A stretch of DNA of 10,209 nt from Alkalimonas sp. (GTDB taxonomy: Bacteria > Pseudomonadota > Gammaproteobacteria > Enterobacterales > Alteromonadaceae). Of this stretch, positions 1 to 7,774 are shown piece after piece. Both the position numbers and the translations under genes were made by a program. The notes under the pieces were generated by a model, which saw only the letters and a program-made list of their open reading frames with translations, made no database searches and was not told the DNA's origin. The stretch spans positions 1 to 10,209 of the forward strand of contig JAIUMG010000106.1 of assembly GCA_022565655.1 (NCBI GenBank), given 5' to 3'. Positions within the stretch are counted from its first letter, which is position 1. Each line of letters opens with the position of its first letter.

Positions 1-1
1 G

Positions 2-754
2 GTTATTTTTGTTATCGGTCGCTGGATTGGCCGGGCTATCACTGGCTTAATGGAAAAGGCTTTGCTGGCCCGTTCGATTGATAAAGCCGTTGTCAGCTTT
101 TTAGGCAGTATTGTCTACAGTCTGATTATGGTTGCGGTATTGTTGATGGCACTATCGCATGTGGGTGTGCAAACCACCTCCTTTATTGCCATTTTGGGTG
201 CGGCAGGTCTGGCGGTTGGTTTGGCTTTGCAAGGCTCGTTGGCCAACTTTGCTTCCGGGGTGCTGATTATTATTTTCCGTCCCTTTAAAGCCGGGCACTT
301 TATTGATGCCGGTGGCGTGATGGGCACGGTAGATAAAATTGAAATCTTTCAAACGGTGTTAAAAACCCCTGATAACAAACGGGTGATCATTCCCAATGCG
401 CAAATTACCGGCGGTCCAATCACCAATTTTTCGGCAGAGCCGACCCGTCGTGTTGACCTGGTGATTGGCATTAGTTACGACTCAGATCTTAAGAAAGCTA
501 AAGCGTTGCTTGCTGATATTCTAGCACAGGATGAGCGGATTTTACCGGAGCCGGAACCTGTAATTGCTATTGGTGAGCTGGCAGATTCATCAGTAAATAT
601 CCTGGTTCGGCCCTGGGTAAATGCTGCCGATTACTGGGGGGTGTACTGGGACACATTGGAAAAAGTGAAGCTGACTTTTGATGAGCAAGGTATTGGTATT
701 CCTTTCCCACAAATGGATGTACATATTCAATCAACACAGCAGGAGAAAGAATGA
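2..754 (+). CDS. mscS: Small-conductance mechanosensitive channel MscS (5' end outside window)
   Basis: MscS is a homoheptameric inner-membrane channel that opens under membrane tension and releases solutes during hypo-osmotic shock. The reading frame is open from base 2 with no start before it, so the gene begins upstream; about 250 C-terminal residues are present against roughly 286 in E. coli MscS, so mainly TM1 and the N-terminus are missing. The pore helix TM3 is clear, with the Gly/Ala-packed run GAAGLAVGLALQGSLANFAS followed by the FRPFKAG turn. The cytoplasmic beta domain follows (IPNAQITGGPITNFS, RRVDLVIGISYDSD), then the alpha/beta domain ending in FPQMDVHI, all in the order of E. 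coli MscS. An ATG exists at 50, but homology runs upstream of it, so it is not the start. The stop overlaps the next gene's ATG (ATGA), which suggests an operon with translational coupling. Identification is firm; channel behaviour is inferred from the family. Confidence 0.95.
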   Translation, partial: VIFVIGRWIGRAITGLMEKALLARSIDKAVVSFLGSIVYSLIMVAVLLMALSHVGVQTTSFIAILGAAGLAVGLALQGSLANFASGVLIIIFRPFKAGHFIDAGGVMGTVDKIEIFQTVLKTPDNKRVIIPNAQITGGPITNFSAEPTRRVDLVIGISYDSDLKKAKALLADILAQDERILPEPEPVIAIGELADSSVNILVRPWVNAADYWGVYWDTLEKVKLTFDEQGIGIPFPQMDVHIQSTQQEKE

Positions 755-1488
755 AGTCTTCGATCACTGCGGCAGCCATGCTGATGGCTGCCTCCGGTAT
801 CACGGTTCAGGCTGAAGAGCTTGGTTGGTCTTCATCAGCAGAGCTTGGTGCTATTACCACGACAGGGAATACGGAAGGTACCTCGATTACCGGGCGGATT
901 AACTCGGTGCAACGATTGGAGCGCTTTGACAACGAGTATCACCTGAGTGCTTTTTTTAAAGAAGATAAGAAGCGGTTGGCTGATGGAAGCTCTGAGCGTG
1001 AGCGCACCGCGGAACGTATCAAAGCCTCGGTGAAGAGTGCTTTCAAGCTTGAAACCGACTACGATAACTTGTTTGTCTTGGCCAGCCATACCGATGATAA
1101 GTTTGGTGCATATCGTAAATATTCTACCGTGGCAGCCGGTTATGGTACTCGCTTGTTGAATCGTGCTAATCAGAGCCTGAGTGTTGAAATCGGCCCTGGT
1201 TATTCTTATGGTAAAACTGCGGAGGGGAACAGTGAGAGTGGCTTGCTGGCGCGGGCGGGTGCATTTTACAAATGGGCCATCAGTGAGCATGCCAGTTTTG
1301 GCCAGGATGTGGTGGTGGAGTATGGCGAAGATAACACCCGGACCTCTGCAGAAACCTCGGTAACAGCCCGTATTAATGGCCGCATGCAGATGAAAGCCGC
1401 TTTTATTGTCCAGAGTGATACCGATGTGCCGGCAGATAAAAAACGCACTGACACCCAAACGTCACTCACCTTAGTGTATTCGTTCTGA
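751..1488 (+). CDS. DUF481 (YdiY-type) outer-membrane beta-barrel protein
   Basis: This is a 245-residue predicted outer-membrane protein of the DUF481 family, whose E. coli member is YdiY; the biochemical function of the family is not established. A Sec signal peptide covers residues 1-21, with cleavage likely after VQA. The mature part begins with the family's typical opening, in which a polar strand is followed by TTTGNTEGTS. Alternating polar and hydrophobic strands continue to the C-terminus, which ends in LTLVYSF; a terminal Phe is the usual recognition signal for the BAM assembly machinery. The ATG sits inside the last codons of mscS (4-bp overlap), with AGGAG at 741-745 five bases upstream, so it is probably translated from the same mRNA as the channel. 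A hairpin terminator follows the stop. Family assignment comes from overall pattern and is good; the role, perhaps in envelope or osmotic and pH adaptation, is only inferred. Confidence 0.85.
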   Translation: MKSSITAAAMLMAASGITVQAEELGWSSSAELGAITTTGNTEGTSITGRINSVQRLERFDNEYHLSAFFKEDKKRLADGSSERERTAERIKASVKSAFKLETDYDNLFVLASHTDDKFGAYRKYSTVAAGYGTRLLNRANQSLSVEIGPGYSYGKTAEGNSESGLLARAGAFYKWAISEHASFGQDVVVEYGEDNTRTSAETSVTARINGRMQMKAAFIVQSDTDVPADKKRTDTQTSLTLVYSF

Positions 1489-1494
1489 TGGTAG

Positions 1495-1524
1495 GTCGGC
1501 TAATCAAGCGTTAGCCGACATTTT
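1495..1524 (+). terminator. Rho-independent terminator after the mscS-DUF481 pair
   Basis: A perfect 9-bp inverted repeat, GTCGGCTAA (1495-1503) and TTAGCCGAC (1511-1519), encloses a 7-base loop. It is followed by a moderately T-rich tail, ATTTTCTCT. It starts six bases after the DUF481 stop codon and fits as the end of that operon. The tail is not a pure T run, so termination may be partial. Confidence 0.65.
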
Positions 1525-1536
1525 CTCTGATTCTCT

Positions 1537-1566
1537 TTGTCGTTTTCTAAAAAAATGGTCTATGTT
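1537..1566 (+). promoter_or_regulatory. Weak candidate sigma-70 promoter for the PAS-GGDEF-EAL gene
   Basis: TTGTCG (1537-1542) and TATGTT (1561-1566) are 18 bases apart in the gap between the DUF481 terminator and the next gene. They match three and four of the six consensus positions respectively. A promoter is expected here because a terminator lies upstream, but this exact site is a guess. Confidence 0.25.
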
Positions 1567-1615
1567 TAACTGACTGATTTACAGTTACTTCTGCTCAGTT
1601 AAGGAACATAGCTGC

Positions 1616-3955
1616 ATGGCGTTGCCGACCTATGATCACAGACACCGGCAAGAACGAAGCCAAGGTTTGAGCCACAGGCCCTGGTTTGGTGCACTGATAT
1701 ATCTTGTTTTTGGTGTGGTGTGGATCAGCAGCAGTGATTATCTGCTGGGGATTATTGTCACCGACCCTGAGTTATACAGCCAATATCAGACGTACAAAGG
1801 CTGGATGTATGTGGGCTTTACGGCCTTGTTGGCTTGGCTGCTATTGTGGCAGCGCAGCCATGCTGAGAAAGAATCCAATCTGGTGCGTAGCCTGTTCGGT
1901 CTGACTTTTGAACTGGCTAATGTTGGCATTGCCCATGTCCGTAAAGATGGCCAATGGTTGCGCTGCAATGCCAGATTGTGTGAAATACTTGGCTACAGCG
2001 AGCTTGAACTGCAGCGCATGACGTTTCAGGATATTACCCACCCAGATGATTTAACAAAAGATCTGACTCAAATGGAGCAGTTAGGGAATGGTGTTCGTCG
2101 CGAATACAGCATGGAAAAACGCTATCGGCACAAAGATGGTCATTATATCTGGACCCGGTTATGTGTTCGGGCTGTTGACGACAAGCAATTTGGTGAGCTG
2201 TTCTTTATTTCCATCATTGAAGATATTCAGAATTTAAAAGAAGTTGAAACCGAATTACGTGAGGCCAATCTCAAGTTCAGTGCGTTACTGGATAGTGGCG
2301 CAGAGATATCGGTGCAGGGTTACGAGGCTGATGGGACGACCTTTTACTGGAATCGAGCCAGCGAGCGTATTTATGGCTATTCAGCTGATGAGGCCATAGG
2401 TCGTCACCTGCTGGATTTAATTATTCCTCAGCCGATGCATAAAGCAGTTACCGAGGGCGTGAAAGCCATGGTAGAAACCGGTAAGCCCATTCCATCGGCG
2501 GAGTTGGTATTAAAACGTAAGGATCAGCAGCCGGTCACCGTTTTTTCGTCACATACATTGATCGACCTTCCGGGTAAGCCACCACAGTTTTTTTGTATTG
2601 ATATTGACTTAACTGAGCAGAAAAAGCAGGAGCAACGGGCTGCTTACCTGGCCGAGTTTGATGCGCTAACCGATTTGCCTAATCGGCAGTCTTTTTTGCA
2701 GCAGCTGAAACAAGCGATCGAGCGAGCCGGGCGGCGACCTCAACTGGTCGCAGTTATTATTCTGGATGTCGATCATTTTAAAAATATCAATGACAGCTAT
2801 GGCCATGCCATTGGTGATGAGTTGTTGCAGCAGGTCAGTCAGGCACTTGGCAAACTTTTACGCAACTCTGATTATCTGGCACGACTTGGTGGCGATGAAT
2901 TTGCTGTGTTTATCGAAGACGTTGAGCAGCCGGAAGATGCAGCCAGAATTGCCGATAAGCTGCTGCATTGTGTTCATCGTGTGTGGAAGTTGAACAATGG
3001 TGTGGATGTCAAACTAAGTGCCAGCGCCGGGATTAGCTTATACCCTGTCCACGAACAAACCCCAGAGACCTTATTGCAAGGGGCAGATACGGCATTATAC
3101 AAAGCCAAAAGTGAAGGGCGTAACACCAGTGCTTATTACTCCGATGGCATGACACAAAACGCTCGGGAACGGCTGACATTGGAGTCTCGTTTACGCAATG
3201 CTATCGTGCAGCAGCATTTGCATTTGTACTTTCAACCTCAGGTTGAGCTGTCCAGTGGTCAGATTGTGGGTGCTGAAGCCCTGTTGCGTTGGCATGACCC
3301 AGATGAAGGGTTTATTGCGCCAAGCCGCTTTATTCCCATTGCGGAAAGCAGTGGCTTGATCCATGAGATTGGCTTGTGGGTGATCCAGCAAAGCTGTCGT
3401 CAAGGAGTTTTATGGTTGCAGCAAGGCTTACCTCCATTAACCATCGCAGTGAATGTGTCGGCGCATCAGTTCCAACGCAACGAGTTGCAGCAGCAGATCG
3501 CGGATACCTTGCTGAGCTCGGGGTTTCCGGCAGAACAACTGGAGCTGGAAATGACAGAAAGTGCCCTGATGACTCAGCATGAGCTAGCCGTCAGTACGCT
3601 TGCTAACTTAAAAAAGTTAGGGGTGCGGCTGGCCATCGATGATTTTGGCACCGGTTATTCTTCACTTGCCTATCTGAAGTCATTTCCAATTGATGTGCTG
3701 AAGATAGATAAAAGCTTTATTGATCAATTGCCCGATCATCATCAGGATGCCGAAATTTGTAAAGCCATTGTCACACTGGCTCATACGCTGGAGTTCGATG
3801 TGTTGGCAGAAGGCGTTGAGTTAGAGGCGCAGCAGCACTACTTAAAGCAAATTGGTTGTGACCGTTATCAGGGGTATTATTGCTCAAAGCCATTGCCCGC
3901 CAATAAGTTTGCCCAGCTTATCCAGCAGATGCAGCCGGAGCATTCATCAGAGTAA
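1616..3955 (+). CDS. Membrane PAS-PAS-GGDEF-EAL c-di-GMP cyclase/phosphodiesterase
   Basis: This 779-residue bifunctional-type c-di-GMP enzyme is anchored in the inner membrane. Two membrane helices lie at about 23-48 and 62-78 with a short outer loop. Two PAS domains follow, at about 88-210 and 218-340. The GGDEF domain (about 345-510) has an intact active-site GGDEF at 425-429 and an RNSD at 416-419, exactly where the product-inhibition I-site (RxxD, five residues before GGDEF) sits. The EAL domain (about 525-770) keeps the expected catalytic set: EALLRW from 554, the Asn of AVNVSAHQF, the Glu of LEMTES, DDFGTGYSS from 675, the Lys of VLKIDKSFI and AEGVE. Both activities are therefore chemically possible; which one dominates cannot be told from sequence. 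The start has AAGGA at 1601-1605, ten bases before the ATG. The ligands of the PAS domains are unknown. Its stop abuts the stop of the convergent cyclase gene with no base between. Confidence 0.93.
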   Translation: MALPTYDHRHRQERSQGLSHRPWFGALIYLVFGVVWISSSDYLLGIIVTDPELYSQYQTYKGWMYVGFTALLAWLLLWQRSHAEKESNLVRSLFGLTFELANVGIAHVRKDGQWLRCNARLCEILGYSELELQRMTFQDITHPDDLTKDLTQMEQLGNGVRREYSMEKRYRHKDGHYIWTRLCVRAVDDKQFGELFFISIIEDIQNLKEVETELREANLKFSALLDSGAEISVQGYEADGTTFYWNRASERIYGYSADEAIGRHLLDLIIPQPMHKAVTEGVKAMVETGKPIPSAELVLKRKDQQPVTVFSSHTLIDLPGKPPQFFCIDIDLTEQKKQEQRAAYLAEFDALTDLPNRQSFLQQLKQAIERAGRRPQLVAVIILDVDHFKNINDSYGHAIGDELLQQVSQALGKLLRNSDYLARLGGDEFAVFIEDVEQPEDAARIADKLLHCVHRVWKLNNGVDVKLSASAGISLYPVHEQTPETLLQGADTALYKAKSEGRNTSAYYSDGMTQNARERLTLESRLRNAIVQQHLHLYFQPQVELSSGQIVGAEALLRWHDPDEGFIAPSRFIPIAESSGLIHEIGLWVIQQSCRQGVLWLQQGLPPLTIAVNVSAHQFQRNELQQQIADTLLSSGFPAEQLELEMTESALMTQHELAVSTLANLKKLGVRLAIDDFGTGYSSLAYLKSFPIDVLKIDKSFIDQLPDHHQDAEICKAIVTLAHTLEFDVLAEGVELEAQQHYLKQIGCDRYQGYYCSKPLPANKFAQLIQQMQPEHSSE

Positions 3956-6900
3956 TTAGTCTCCGGCAACACGCACTTGATCACGTCCTAGCTCTTTGGC
4001 TTGGTAAAGTGCTTTATCAGCCTGACTAAGCAATGCTTCAGGTTGCTCACACTGCATGCTATCAGCCACCCCGATACTGATGGTAATGGTCAGGTCTGAT
4101 GCGACATCGCTAAAGTCGAGTTGACTGATCTCGGCGCGTAATCGATCGCAAAACTGCATGACCTCAGGTAGGCCTGTCTCCGGCAAGAGTAAGGCGAACT
4201 CTTCTCCGCCCCAGCGAGACACGATATCGGTATTTCTGCATTGCTCTTGCAGGCAGGCGGCTACACGGATCAGAACCTGATCACCAACAGCATGCGACCA
4301 GTTGTCATTCACCCGTTTGAAGTGATCGATATCAATCAATACCAGACAAAGTGGGTGCTGATGGCGCTTTGCACGTTTAAATTCCTGATTCAGCCCTTCA
4401 TCAAATACCCGTCGGTTGGCCAGGCCGGTCAGTGAATCCTGTCGCGCCTGACGCGCAAAGGCTTCAGATTGAATGCGTAATTGCTCAACCAGTTCCGACT
4501 TTTCCTGGTTGCTTTGTTGTAAGTGATTGGCTTTTAGCTGCAACTCTGCAGTTTTTTCTGCTACCTGCTGCTGCAGATGCGCAGCCGCTTGTTGCAGGCG
4601 ATAAAGACGCCAGCGGATTAAGCCGACAATACCAACAATGCTTAACAGCAGCATACTGAGCCAGAACCCCGGGCGCTGCCATAAGTAAGGCGCTATATAA
4701 ATGGCCAGTGTGGCTGGCTGCGGGCTCCATTCACCGTTTGGATAAGCGGCAATGACTTCAAACTGATAATGGCCAGGGGGCAGGTTGGTTAGCTCGGTAT
4801 AAGGTTGCTGGCCTCGTTCGATCCAGTCTTGATCAAAGCCCTTCAGACGTGTGCGGTAACGAATATGCTGAGACATCACATAAGCCAAGCCCGCGTAGTG
4901 CAGTTCAATACGCTGAGTGCCGGCAGGTAGAGCCTGCAAAGCCTCTTTGCTGCTGAGCTCGCCATCCACCCGAATATCTTCGATCACAATCGGTGGGATA
5001 TAGTCGCTAAAGCTACCTAATGTTTCTGGCTTTGTCACGATGACACCGCCAGCCGTTGCGACCCAGACTGAGCCATCAGGGTGCAATGCAGCAGCCGGGT
5101 TTGAGCCGCCGTTTGCTTGTGCACTATGCATGCCATCCGCTTCAGCGTAATGATCCAGTGCTAGCTGGGTTAGCTCGCCAGCTAATAATGCATTGGCATC
5201 CGCCAACGCTATGCGCAGCATGCCTCGATTGCTGGATAACCAGAGGTGCTCTTGCTGGTCCAGTACCACTTGAAAGTATTTATCGAACGGTAAGCCCGCG
5301 CGACGACCAATGATAGCAAGTTGATCATTGGTTTGGTCATAGCGTACCAGGCCGCGATCGGTCGCCATCCAGAGATGCTGATGCTGCGGGATTTCTAAAA
5401 AGCCAAAGGCAAACTCCGCGCCGTCTTGCTGTTGCAAGTCAAGGGCTGTGAACTCATGATTATGGTGGTAGGCAACGCCTGAGCCAGTTCCAACCCAGAT
5501 GCGTTGGTCGGCGGTTTGATACAGCGCCATGATGTAGTTGCCGGGCAAGCCAGAGTCCATATCATAGCGTTCCATATGTCCTTGATACCAACGGTTCAAC
5601 CCCCGTGAAGTCCCTATCCACAGGCTGCCATCCTTTGCTGGTAAAATCGCGCGGACTTCATTGGTCCACAAGCCTTGTTCACGGGTAAAGTGTTGTTCTT
5701 GACCTGCTGCGTCGATACTAAATAAACCATGCGTATAACTGCCAAACCACAAAGTGCCAGCGGCATCTTGCGCGATGCTTAGAATGGACTCACGCAACAG
5801 CGGTGATGGATGTTCAAATGGTTGAATACGGTAATTTTCGACATGGTCTACGCCGCGGCTGGTCCCTGCCAGTACCGAGCCATCGGCTAAAGGCAGGACA
5901 GCCCGGACAAAGTCATCAGCTAAGCCATGCTGATGGTTGAGTGAGGTGAATGGCGCGTGACGCAGGCGGAACAAGCCGCCATTGGTACCAACCCACAAGC
6001 TGCCTTGCTGATCTTTGAGCAGCGATAGAATACGATTATTGGGTTTGCCGGTATCTGTACCTAATGCTTCCAGGCCCGATTCATTGTAGCGAAATAAACC
6101 ATCACTGACCGTGCCTATCCAGATTTGCTCATGGTCTAGCAGTATTGCCGACGTCGCCATGGTGAGAGTTTTATCCAGCAACTGAAAGCCTTGTTGTTCA
6201 TCACCGATATAGACGCCTCTTTCTGTCCCAATGACGATTTGTTGCTGATACCCGGCTGCAATACTAAACACCGGGCCACGCGGCAGGCTGTGTGTCATGG
6301 TGATATGCTGTACTTGGTCGTGCTGAATGAAAAATAACCCTTCGGCCGTACCGACCCAAATAGCACCATGGGTGCCTTCTGCCAGGCTGTACATGGCTTC
6401 GTTGTTCAGGCCTTGCTCTGGAGTGGTGATGCGATAACGTTGGCCATCAGGCTCCTGTCGCCAGAGGCCAGCGCTTTCAGTCGCCAGCCAGATGCGACCC
6501 TGGCTGTCTTCCAGCACGGCTCGGACTAATGCCTCGGCAGGCGGGTAGGCTTGCCAGTTGCCATGATCTAATTTGACAAAACCGCCACGTGAGCCGCCAG
6601 CCAGTAAGCGATTATCGGCTGCGGCATGCAAGGCAAATATGCCCGAGTCGGGTAAACCGGTGGTTTCATTGCGATCAAATACTTTAAATTGACGGCCATT
6701 GAAGCGAGCAATCCCTTCCCAGGTTGCAAACCAGAGGTAGCCATCATCGGTTTGCACAATACTGTTGATGGTATTGTGTGGCAAGCCATCCCGAGTGGTC
6801 CATTGCTCACGAAAGTAGTGTTGCAGTGAGTCACTTGGTGGCTGGGGTAGCGTGTTGTGTGTCGGGTCAGCGAGAGGAAGCTTACCTTGTGCCGCAGCTG

Positions 6901-6988
6901 GTAAAGACTGGCAGCAGAGACCCAGCAAGACCAACAGTGCGATGCTGAACAGCCGTGCCCACGACTCATGACGTGGGCTTAAGGTCAT
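3956..6988 (-). CDS. Periplasmic propeller sensor (Reg_prop/Y_Y_Y) diguanylate cyclase
   Basis: A protein of about 1010 residues that would couple an external ligand to c-di-GMP synthesis. From the start at 6988, residues 1-34 form a signal peptide (Arg-containing n-region, Leu-rich core, cleavage near LPAAAQ). About 14 Reg_prop blades follow (about 75-660) with repeated motifs such as GYLWFATWEGIARF, GSLWVGTNGGLFRL and GTLWFGSYTHGLFS, enough for two seven-bladed propellers. A Y_Y_Y domain lies at about 690-765, one membrane helix at about 773-793 and a Gln/Glu-rich coiled coil at about 797-850. The terminal GGDEF domain has GGEEF at 927-931 and an I-site RNTD at 918-921, so it should be active and product-inhibited. 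This is the layout of the sensor half of hybrid two-component systems with the kinase replaced by a cyclase. The start is uncertain: ATGs at 7018 and 7015 lie inside the end of ssb, and none of the three has a clear Shine-Dalgarno. Spacing implies an operon with ssb. Confidence 0.9.
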   Translation of the reverse strand: MTLSPRHESWARLFSIALLVLLGLCCQSLPAAAQGKLPLADPTHNTLPQPPSDSLQHYFREQWTTRDGLPHNTINSIVQTDDGYLWFATWEGIARFNGRQFKVFDRNETTGLPDSGIFALHAAADNRLLAGGSRGGFVKLDHGNWQAYPPAEALVRAVLEDSQGRIWLATESAGLWRQEPDGQRYRITTPEQGLNNEAMYSLAEGTHGAIWVGTAEGLFFIQHDQVQHITMTHSLPRGPVFSIAAGYQQQIVIGTERGVYIGDEQQGFQLLDKTLTMATSAILLDHEQIWIGTVSDGLFRYNESGLEALGTDTGKPNNRILSLLKDQQGSLWVGTNGGLFRLRHAPFTSLNHQHGLADDFVRAVLPLADGSVLAGTSRGVDHVENYRIQPFEHPSPLLRESILSIAQDAAGTLWFGSYTHGLFSIDAAGQEQHFTREQGLWTNEVRAILPAKDGSLWIGTSRGLNRWYQGHMERYDMDSGLPGNYIMALYQTADQRIWVGTGSGVAYHHNHEFTALDLQQQDGAEFAFGFLEIPQHQHLWMATDRGLVRYDQTNDQLAIIGRRAGLPFDKYFQVVLDQQEHLWLSSNRGMLRIALADANALLAGELTQLALDHYAEADGMHSAQANGGSNPAAALHPDGSVWVATAGGVIVTKPETLGSFSDYIPPIVIEDIRVDGELSSKEALQALPAGTQRIELHYAGLAYVMSQHIRYRTRLKGFDQDWIERGQQPYTELTNLPPGHYQFEVIAAYPNGEWSPQPATLAIYIAPYLWQRPGFWLSMLLLSIVGIVGLIRWRLYRLQQAAAHLQQQVAEKTAELQLKANHLQQSNQEKSELVEQLRIQSEAFARQARQDSLTGLANRRVFDEGLNQEFKRAKRHQHPLCLVLIDIDHFKRVNDNWSHAVGDQVLIRVAACLQEQCRNTDIVSRWGGEEFALLLPETGLPEVMQFCDRLRAEISQLDFSDVASDLTITISIGVADSMQCEQPEALLSQADKALYQAKELGRDQVRVAGD

Positions 6989-6998
6989 GCTGGATAAA

Positions 6999-7553
6999 TC
7001 AAAACGGGATGTCATCATCGAAATCGATAGGTGGCTCCATCGGGGCTCGTTGTTGTGGGTTGTTTTGCGGACGTTGCGCCGGTTGAGCTGGTGCTTGCTG
7101 GTAGCCGCCCTGCTGAGGCTGCTGGTAGCCTGATTGCTGTGGTTGTTGCTGAGGAGCACGTTGCTGCATCGGAGCCTGTTGGCTCTGACCACCGCCGCCC
7201 ATGCCCTGCCCTTCATTGCGGCCATCCAGCATTTGCATTTCACTGGCGACAATTTCGGTGGTGTAGCGTTCAATGTTGTCTTTGTCGGTCCATTTGCGGG
7301 TCTTCAATTTGCCTTCAAGATAGACTTTTGAGCCTTTGCGTAAATACTCACCGGCTATTTCTGCCAGCCGTTGATAAATGACCACGCGGTGCCACTCTGT
7401 CTGCTCTTTTTGCTCACCGGTATTTTTATCTTTCCAGCTCTCTGAGGTGGCCACGCTTAAGTTGGCAACTGCACCCCCTTGTGGCATGTAACGTACTTCC
7501 GGGTCCGCACCCAGGTTGCCTACTAAGATTACTTTGTTAATACCACGTGCCAT
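6999..7553 (-). CDS. ssb: Single-stranded DNA-binding protein SSB
   Basis: SSB coats single-stranded DNA as a tetramer during replication, recombination and repair, and recruits partner proteins through its C-terminal tip. The 184-residue protein has an N-terminal OB fold (1-112) nearly colinear with E. coli SSB. The DNA-stacking aromatics are at Trp40, Trp54 and Trp88, and Tyr60 stands where E. coli has Phe60. Residues 113-174 form a flexible linker rich in Gln, Pro and Gly with loosely repeated GYQQPQQ-like units. The chain ends in the invariant acidic tip DFDDDIPF. The start is supported by AAGGAG at 7563-7568, nine bases upstream of the ATG. The gene has its own promoter candidate and a terminator insulating it from the PEP-CTERM gene upstream. 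Downstream, the propeller cyclase begins 10 bases after the ssb stop, or slightly inside it, with no space for a terminator. No LexA box of the form CTG-N10-CAG was found in its leader. Confidence 0.98.
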   Translation of the reverse strand: MARGINKVILVGNLGADPEVRYMPQGGAVANLSVATSESWKDKNTGEQKEQTEWHRVVIYQRLAEIAGEYLRKGSKVYLEGKLKTRKWTDKDNIERYTTEIVASEMQMLDGRNEGQGMGGGGQSQQAPMQQRAPQQQPQQSGYQQPQQGGYQQAPAQPAQRPQNNPQQRAPMEPPIDFDDDIPF

Positions 7554-7671
7554 CTAATGTGTCTCCTTGCTAAGGTGTCCCGTTTAAACCAGCTGAGTAA
7601 CCCAAACCAGGTAAAAGGTCGCCTGGGCTGCCGGAATAAAGTATGGGCTGATGCAGAATATATGAACTGAG

Positions 7672-7698
7672 AGTATACCATGCCAGCAGGGCATTCAA
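7672..7698 (-). promoter_or_regulatory. Extended -10 promoter candidate for ssb
   Basis: Read on the minus strand, TATACT (7672-7677) is preceded by TGG, giving an extended -10 of the form TGnTATACT. A TTGAAT -35-like hexamer at 7693-7698 lies 15 bases upstream, which is short, so the extended -10 is the stronger part. The predicted RNA start near 7665 would leave a leader of about 110 bases before ssb. The site is downstream of the PEP-CTERM terminator, as expected for an independent ssb transcript. Confidence 0.6.
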
Positions 7699-7712
7699 GA
7701 GCGTTGAGCCGT

Positions 7713-7742
7713 AAAAAAAGAGACAGCCATTGGCTGTCTCTT
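7713..7742 (-). terminator. Rho-independent terminator of the PEP-CTERM gene
   Basis: On the minus strand an 11-bp perfect stem (7732-7742 with 7718-7728, core AGAGACAGCC and its complement) closes a 3-base loop and is followed by a run of T residues (complement of the A run at 7713-7719). It begins about 32 bases after the PEP-CTERM stop codon. It is a textbook intrinsic terminator and separates that gene from ssb. Confidence 0.9.
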
Positions 7743-7774
7743 ATGCTGGTAATGCTATTGTACCGAGTGGTGTA

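Noticed and set aside
835..1458. 207-codon minus-strand frame opposite the DUF481 gene
   Set aside because: It lies wholly antisense to a gene with signal peptide, family pattern and ribosome binding site, and its translation resembles no protein.
6568..6969. 133-codon minus-strand frame within the propeller cyclase
   Set aside because: It is a shifted-frame shadow of the propeller repeats, with no coding character of its own.
7060..7180. CAG/CTG-rich repeated DNA that resembles a tandem repeat
   Set aside because: It is explained by Gln, Pro and Gly codons of the SSB linker; the units are irregular in length and sequence.
6989..7273. Upstream extension of the propeller cyclase frame deep into ssb, giving a 1105-residue protein
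   Set aside because: The extra 95 residues overlap ssb in another frame, have no domain character, and would bury the clear signal peptide that begins at 6988.
7554..7712. LexA (SOS) box in the ssb leader
   Set aside because: I searched for CTG-N10-CAG, because ssb is SOS-linked in E. coli; no CTG here has a CAG at the right spacing.
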